Position numbers and translations under genes: made by a program | In this document: one piece after another, positions 6,014-7,444 of the stretch | How the letters are laid out: each line of letters begins with the position of its first letter | Numbering within the stretch: the stretch's first letter is position 1 | Assembly: GCA_937863215.1 (NCBI GenBank) | Contig: CALMFQ010000280.1 | Coordinates: forward strand, 1-7,444 | Direction: 5' to 3' | From: an uncultured Pseudomonadota bacterium | Lineage (GTDB): Bacteria; Pseudomonadota; Gammaproteobacteria; Burkholderiales; SCOH01 | Length of the DNA: 7,444 bases | The notes under the pieces: generated by a model | The model's input: only the letters and a program-made list of their open reading frames with translations | Database searches by the model: none | Told to the model about the DNA's origin: nothing

Positions 6014-7150
6014 TCAGCTACCGGCCGCGTCGCTGCCCCAGATAGCTTGCAGGCGGATCGGAAAGTCCAGCTTGCGCGGGTCGAGAACGTCGTGGATTCC
6101 ATACAGCGATTCGCTGGTCTTGCGCCGGATCGGGAAACTCAGCGGTGCGCCGCGCGCGCCGATCAAGGCATGCACCCAAGGGGTGGAGGCAATATCGGCG
6201 CCCTTGCTGACGATGCCGATTTCGCCGCTGTTGAGGCGGACTACCGTTCCCGGTGGGTACATACCCACTTCGCGCACGAAATAGGCGGCTATCACCGGAT
6301 CGACTGTTTGCCCGCGCTCCATGAACAGTTCGCGCAACGCGACGTTGGCCAGTGCCGTCGGGCGGCTTTCGCGCTTGCAAATGCGCGCACAGTATTTGTC
6401 CGCCATCGCGATGATCTTGGCGCCGCGTGCAATCTGCTCGCCGCTCAGACCCTGCGTATAGCCGGTTCCGTCTTCCGATTCGTGGTGCTGCAGCACCATG
6501 TCCAGCCACGCTAGATCGTCGACGCCCAGCTGGCGCAGTATCTCGACGCTCTTTTTCGGATGGTTCTGGATTGCCGATTGCAGTGCGGGAGTCAGCTCGT
6601 TGGAAAAACTGTTGATCTTGTCCTGCGCTTCGATCATTCCCAGATTCATGGTCATCGCCGCTTTGATCAGCGTGTCCAGCTCATCGTCCGGCATTTGCAT
6701 TGCCTTGCCGACGATACAGCTGATTACTGCGGCGTCAACCAGATGGCGTACCGCGTAGCTGCCTTCCTGGCGCAGCTGGATCATTGCCAGCGCGACATCC
6801 TTGTTGACATTGCAGGCTTGCCGCACCAGTTTGCAGATATCGCCGGCACGCTGTTTGGCATTGAAGTCGGGGGCCTTGTATTGTTGTGCCACATTGCCCA
6901 GCAGGTTACGTGCATCCTGATGCAGGCGAAAGGCCGATGGGGGTTCGGTATCGCCCTGTACGACCTCGAGTTTTTTCGAGCGCGGATCGTCGTCGGCAAA
7001 AATACCCTGTTCGATCAGCCGATCGAGCTGTGATTCCGTGGCGATGACGAAACCCTCGCGCAGCAGCAATTTGCCGCTGCCATCAAACACTGCCCATGGC
7101 AGAGGTTTGCCAACTTCTATGTCGCCTAAGCTGATTCGCTGTTTTGCCAT
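6014..7150 (-). CDS. Degenerate HD-GYP domain protein (probable non-catalytic c-di-GMP phosphodiesterase homologue)
   Basis: The 378-residue protein has an N-terminal domain of about 70 residues (ISLGDIEVGKPLPWAVFDGS, then LLLREGFVI and LDRLIEQGIF) like that preceding HD-GYP domains in betaproteobacteria. An HD-GYP domain follows at about 130-295 and a C-terminal extension (PPGTVVRLNSGEIGIVSKG) ends it. HD-GYP enzymes cleave c-di-GMP with a metal centre. Here H136, H197 in NHPKKS, H222-H223-E224, D227 and D251 are retained. The usual H-D-I-G-K is replaced by M-N-L-G-M at 168-172, and GYP is GYT at 230-232. Loss of both HD metal ligands and the lysine argues against phosphodiesterase activity; ligand sensing or protein binding is more likely. 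There is no transmembrane segment. The ATG at 7150 fits the promoter; one at 7177 would leave a leader of only about 13 bases. It is first in a likely three-gene unit. Confidence 0.92.
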   Translation of the reverse strand: MAKQRISLGDIEVGKPLPWAVFDGSGKLLLREGFVIATESQLDRLIEQGIFADDDPRSKKLEVVQGDTEPPSAFRLHQDARNLLGNVAQQYKAPDFNAKQRAGDICKLVRQACNVNKDVALAMIQLRQEGSYAVRHLVDAAVISCIVGKAMQMPDDELDTLIKAAMTMNLGMIEAQDKINSFSNELTPALQSAIQNHPKKSVEILRQLGVDDLAWLDMVLQHHESEDGTGYTQGLSGEQIARGAKIIAMADKYCARICKRESRPTALANVALRELFMERGQTVDPVIAAYFVREVGMYPPGTVVRLNSGEIGIVSKGADIASTPWVHALIGARGAPLSFPIRRKTSESLYGIHDVLDPRKLDFPIRLQAIWGSDAAGS

Positions 7151-7196
7151 ATTTCTGCTACCACAACCACGTTGCATTCATGTTGTATTGGTTTTC

Positions 7197-7205
7197 AGTA
7201 TAGCA
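7197..7205 (-). promoter_or_regulatory. Extended -10 promoter of the HD-GYP / hydrolase / DUF2322 unit
   Basis: On the minus strand TGC precedes TATACT (7197-7202), an extended -10 element predicting a start near 7190 and a leader of about 40 bases before the ATG at 7150. A TTTGTA at 7219-7224 (16-base spacing) is a poor -35 candidate. The element lies downstream of the sspB terminator, so the gene probably has independent transcription. Confidence 0.5.
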
Positions 7206-7241
7206 GCATGCGCTAATGTACAAAGCGCAGTTATATCAAAG

Positions 7242-7277
7242 GCTAATCGGGTTCGGGCTGCTAATCGGGTTCGGGCT
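7242..7277. repeat. 18-bp perfect tandem duplication upstream of the HD-GYP promoter
   Basis: The unit gctaatcgggttcgggct occurs twice in a row, at 7242-7259 and 7260-7277, without mismatch. The pair lies about 50-90 bases upstream of the predicted HD-GYP transcription start and immediately past the sspB terminator. Upstream activator sites or a slippage duplication are both possible. Confidence 0.9.
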
Positions 7278-7286
7278 TGTTCGGCA

Positions 7287-7314
7287 AAGAAAAAGGCTGT
7301 CAGTGACAGCCTTT
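7287..7314 (-). terminator. Rho-independent terminator of sspB
   Basis: Read on the minus strand, AAAGGCTGTC (7314-7305), loop ACT and GACAGCCTTT (7301-7292) form a perfect ten-base-pair stem. It runs into a T-rich tail (five T, C, three T). It begins 11 bases after the sspB stop codon. The plus strand lacks an equivalent T run, so it acts for the leftward sspB transcript. Confidence 0.88.
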
Positions 7315-7325
7315 GATATGCGGGA

Positions 7326-7444
7326 TTACTTAACGACCTGTAGCTTGGGGCGCCCTTTGGGGCGGCTGTCCGGTTCCGGTGCGGGTGGCGGCTGGTCGTC
7401 GTTGATTTCCGGATCGAAATTCATGCCCATGCCATTTTCCCGCG
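7326..7444 (-). CDS. sspB: SspB, ClpXP protease specificity-enhancing factor (C-terminal fragment)
   Basis: SspB delivers ssrA-tagged proteins from stalled ribosomes to the ClpXP protease. The visible 38 codons end in TAA at 7326-7328 and begin outside the window. The peptide starts RENGMGMNFDPE, matching the end of the folded SspB domain (E. coli ARENG-x-G-x-x-FEPE). After a proline- and acid-rich linker it ends in RPKGRPKLQVVK, matching the ClpX-binding tail (E. coli GGRPALRVVK). The linker of about 18 residues is much shorter than the roughly 50-residue E. coli linker. The N-terminal substrate-binding domain is not in the window, so intactness cannot be judged. Its strong terminator follows at once. 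In many proteobacteria sspB lies behind sspA; that cannot be seen here. Confidence 0.85.
   Translation of the reverse strand, partial: RENGMGMNFDPEINDDQPPPAPEPDSRPKGRPKLQVVK

Larger units (their letters stand above)
7233..7319. repeat. 12-bp inverted repeat flanking the tandem duplication and the sspB terminator
   Basis: ATATCAAAGGCT at 7233-7244 is the exact reverse complement of AGCCTTTGATAT at 7308-7319. The right copy is the promoter-proximal arm of the sspB terminator plus its flank, so the left copy looks like a second, partial terminator arm. It could come from an inverted duplication or allow an alternative fold of the sspB 3' end. Confidence 0.75.

Noticed and set aside
6008..6024. 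Hairpin CCGGT / ACCGG at the HD-GYP stop codon, considered as a terminator
   Set aside because: The stem is only five base pairs, it overlaps the coding end, and no T run follows on the minus strand. The next gene is 41 bases on and is probably co-transcribed.
7242..7277. Tandem 18-bp units considered as a CRISPR array or attachment site
   Set aside because: The two units abut with no spacer, and there is no cas, integrase or transposase gene nearby.

Overview
The window looks like chromosomal DNA of a GC-rich betaproteobacterium. The closest fit from protein signatures is the order Neisseriales (Chromobacteriaceae-like); this taxonomic call is inference, since no rRNA or other decisive marker is present. 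It is densely coded housekeeping and accessory-regulatory sequence. No tRNA, rRNA, CRISPR array, transposase, integrase or phage gene was seen, and base composition looks uniform by eye.

Layout, left to right. (1) Minus strand, 1-944: the first ~30 codons of what looks like a zinc-free quinone oxidoreductase, running off the left edge, preceded by rsmJ (16S rRNA m2G1516 methyltransferase). (2) Plus strand, 1106-3500: a tight three-gene operon, nudB - ybhP - clsB, with gaps of 6 and 4-7 bases. It starts at an extended -10 promoter in the rsmJ/nudB divergent gap and ends at a probable terminator. The pair ybhP-clsB is the same neighbourhood known from E. coli (ybhP-ybhO/clsB-ybhN), but ybhN is not the next gene here. 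(3) Plus strand, 3706-5001: rhlE, a DEAD-box RNA helicase with its own -10 element, a ~100-base leader that can form a hairpin, and a strong rho-independent terminator. (4) Minus strand, 5107-7150: a degenerate HD-GYP protein, then an ISOC1/2-like isochorismatase-family hydrolase, then a small DUF2322-like protein whose start overlaps the hydrolase stop by four bases (ATGA). The HD-GYP and hydrolase genes are separated by 41 bases containing an uninterrupted run of eight G. (5) Minus strand, right edge: the C-terminal 38 codons of sspB (ClpXP adaptor), including its ClpX-binding tail, followed by a strong terminator, an 18-bp perfect tandem duplication and the HD-GYP promoter.

How the genes relate. 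The nudB operon joins a folate-pathway pyrophosphatase to a putative phosphoesterase and a cardiolipin synthase, so only the last two plausibly share membrane phospholipid metabolism. RsmJ and RhlE are ribosome/RNA-maintenance functions. The HD-GYP protein lacks the metal-binding His-Asp pair and is more likely a c-di-GMP-related sensor or scaffold than an active phosphodiesterase. The remaining genes are recognisable families in ordinary arrangement. I did not find an evident new multi-gene defence or biosynthetic system; the points worth a second look are the degenerate HD-GYP protein, the repeat-rich sspB/HD-GYP gap, the G8 tract, the rhlE leader and the hydrolase/DUF2322 pair.
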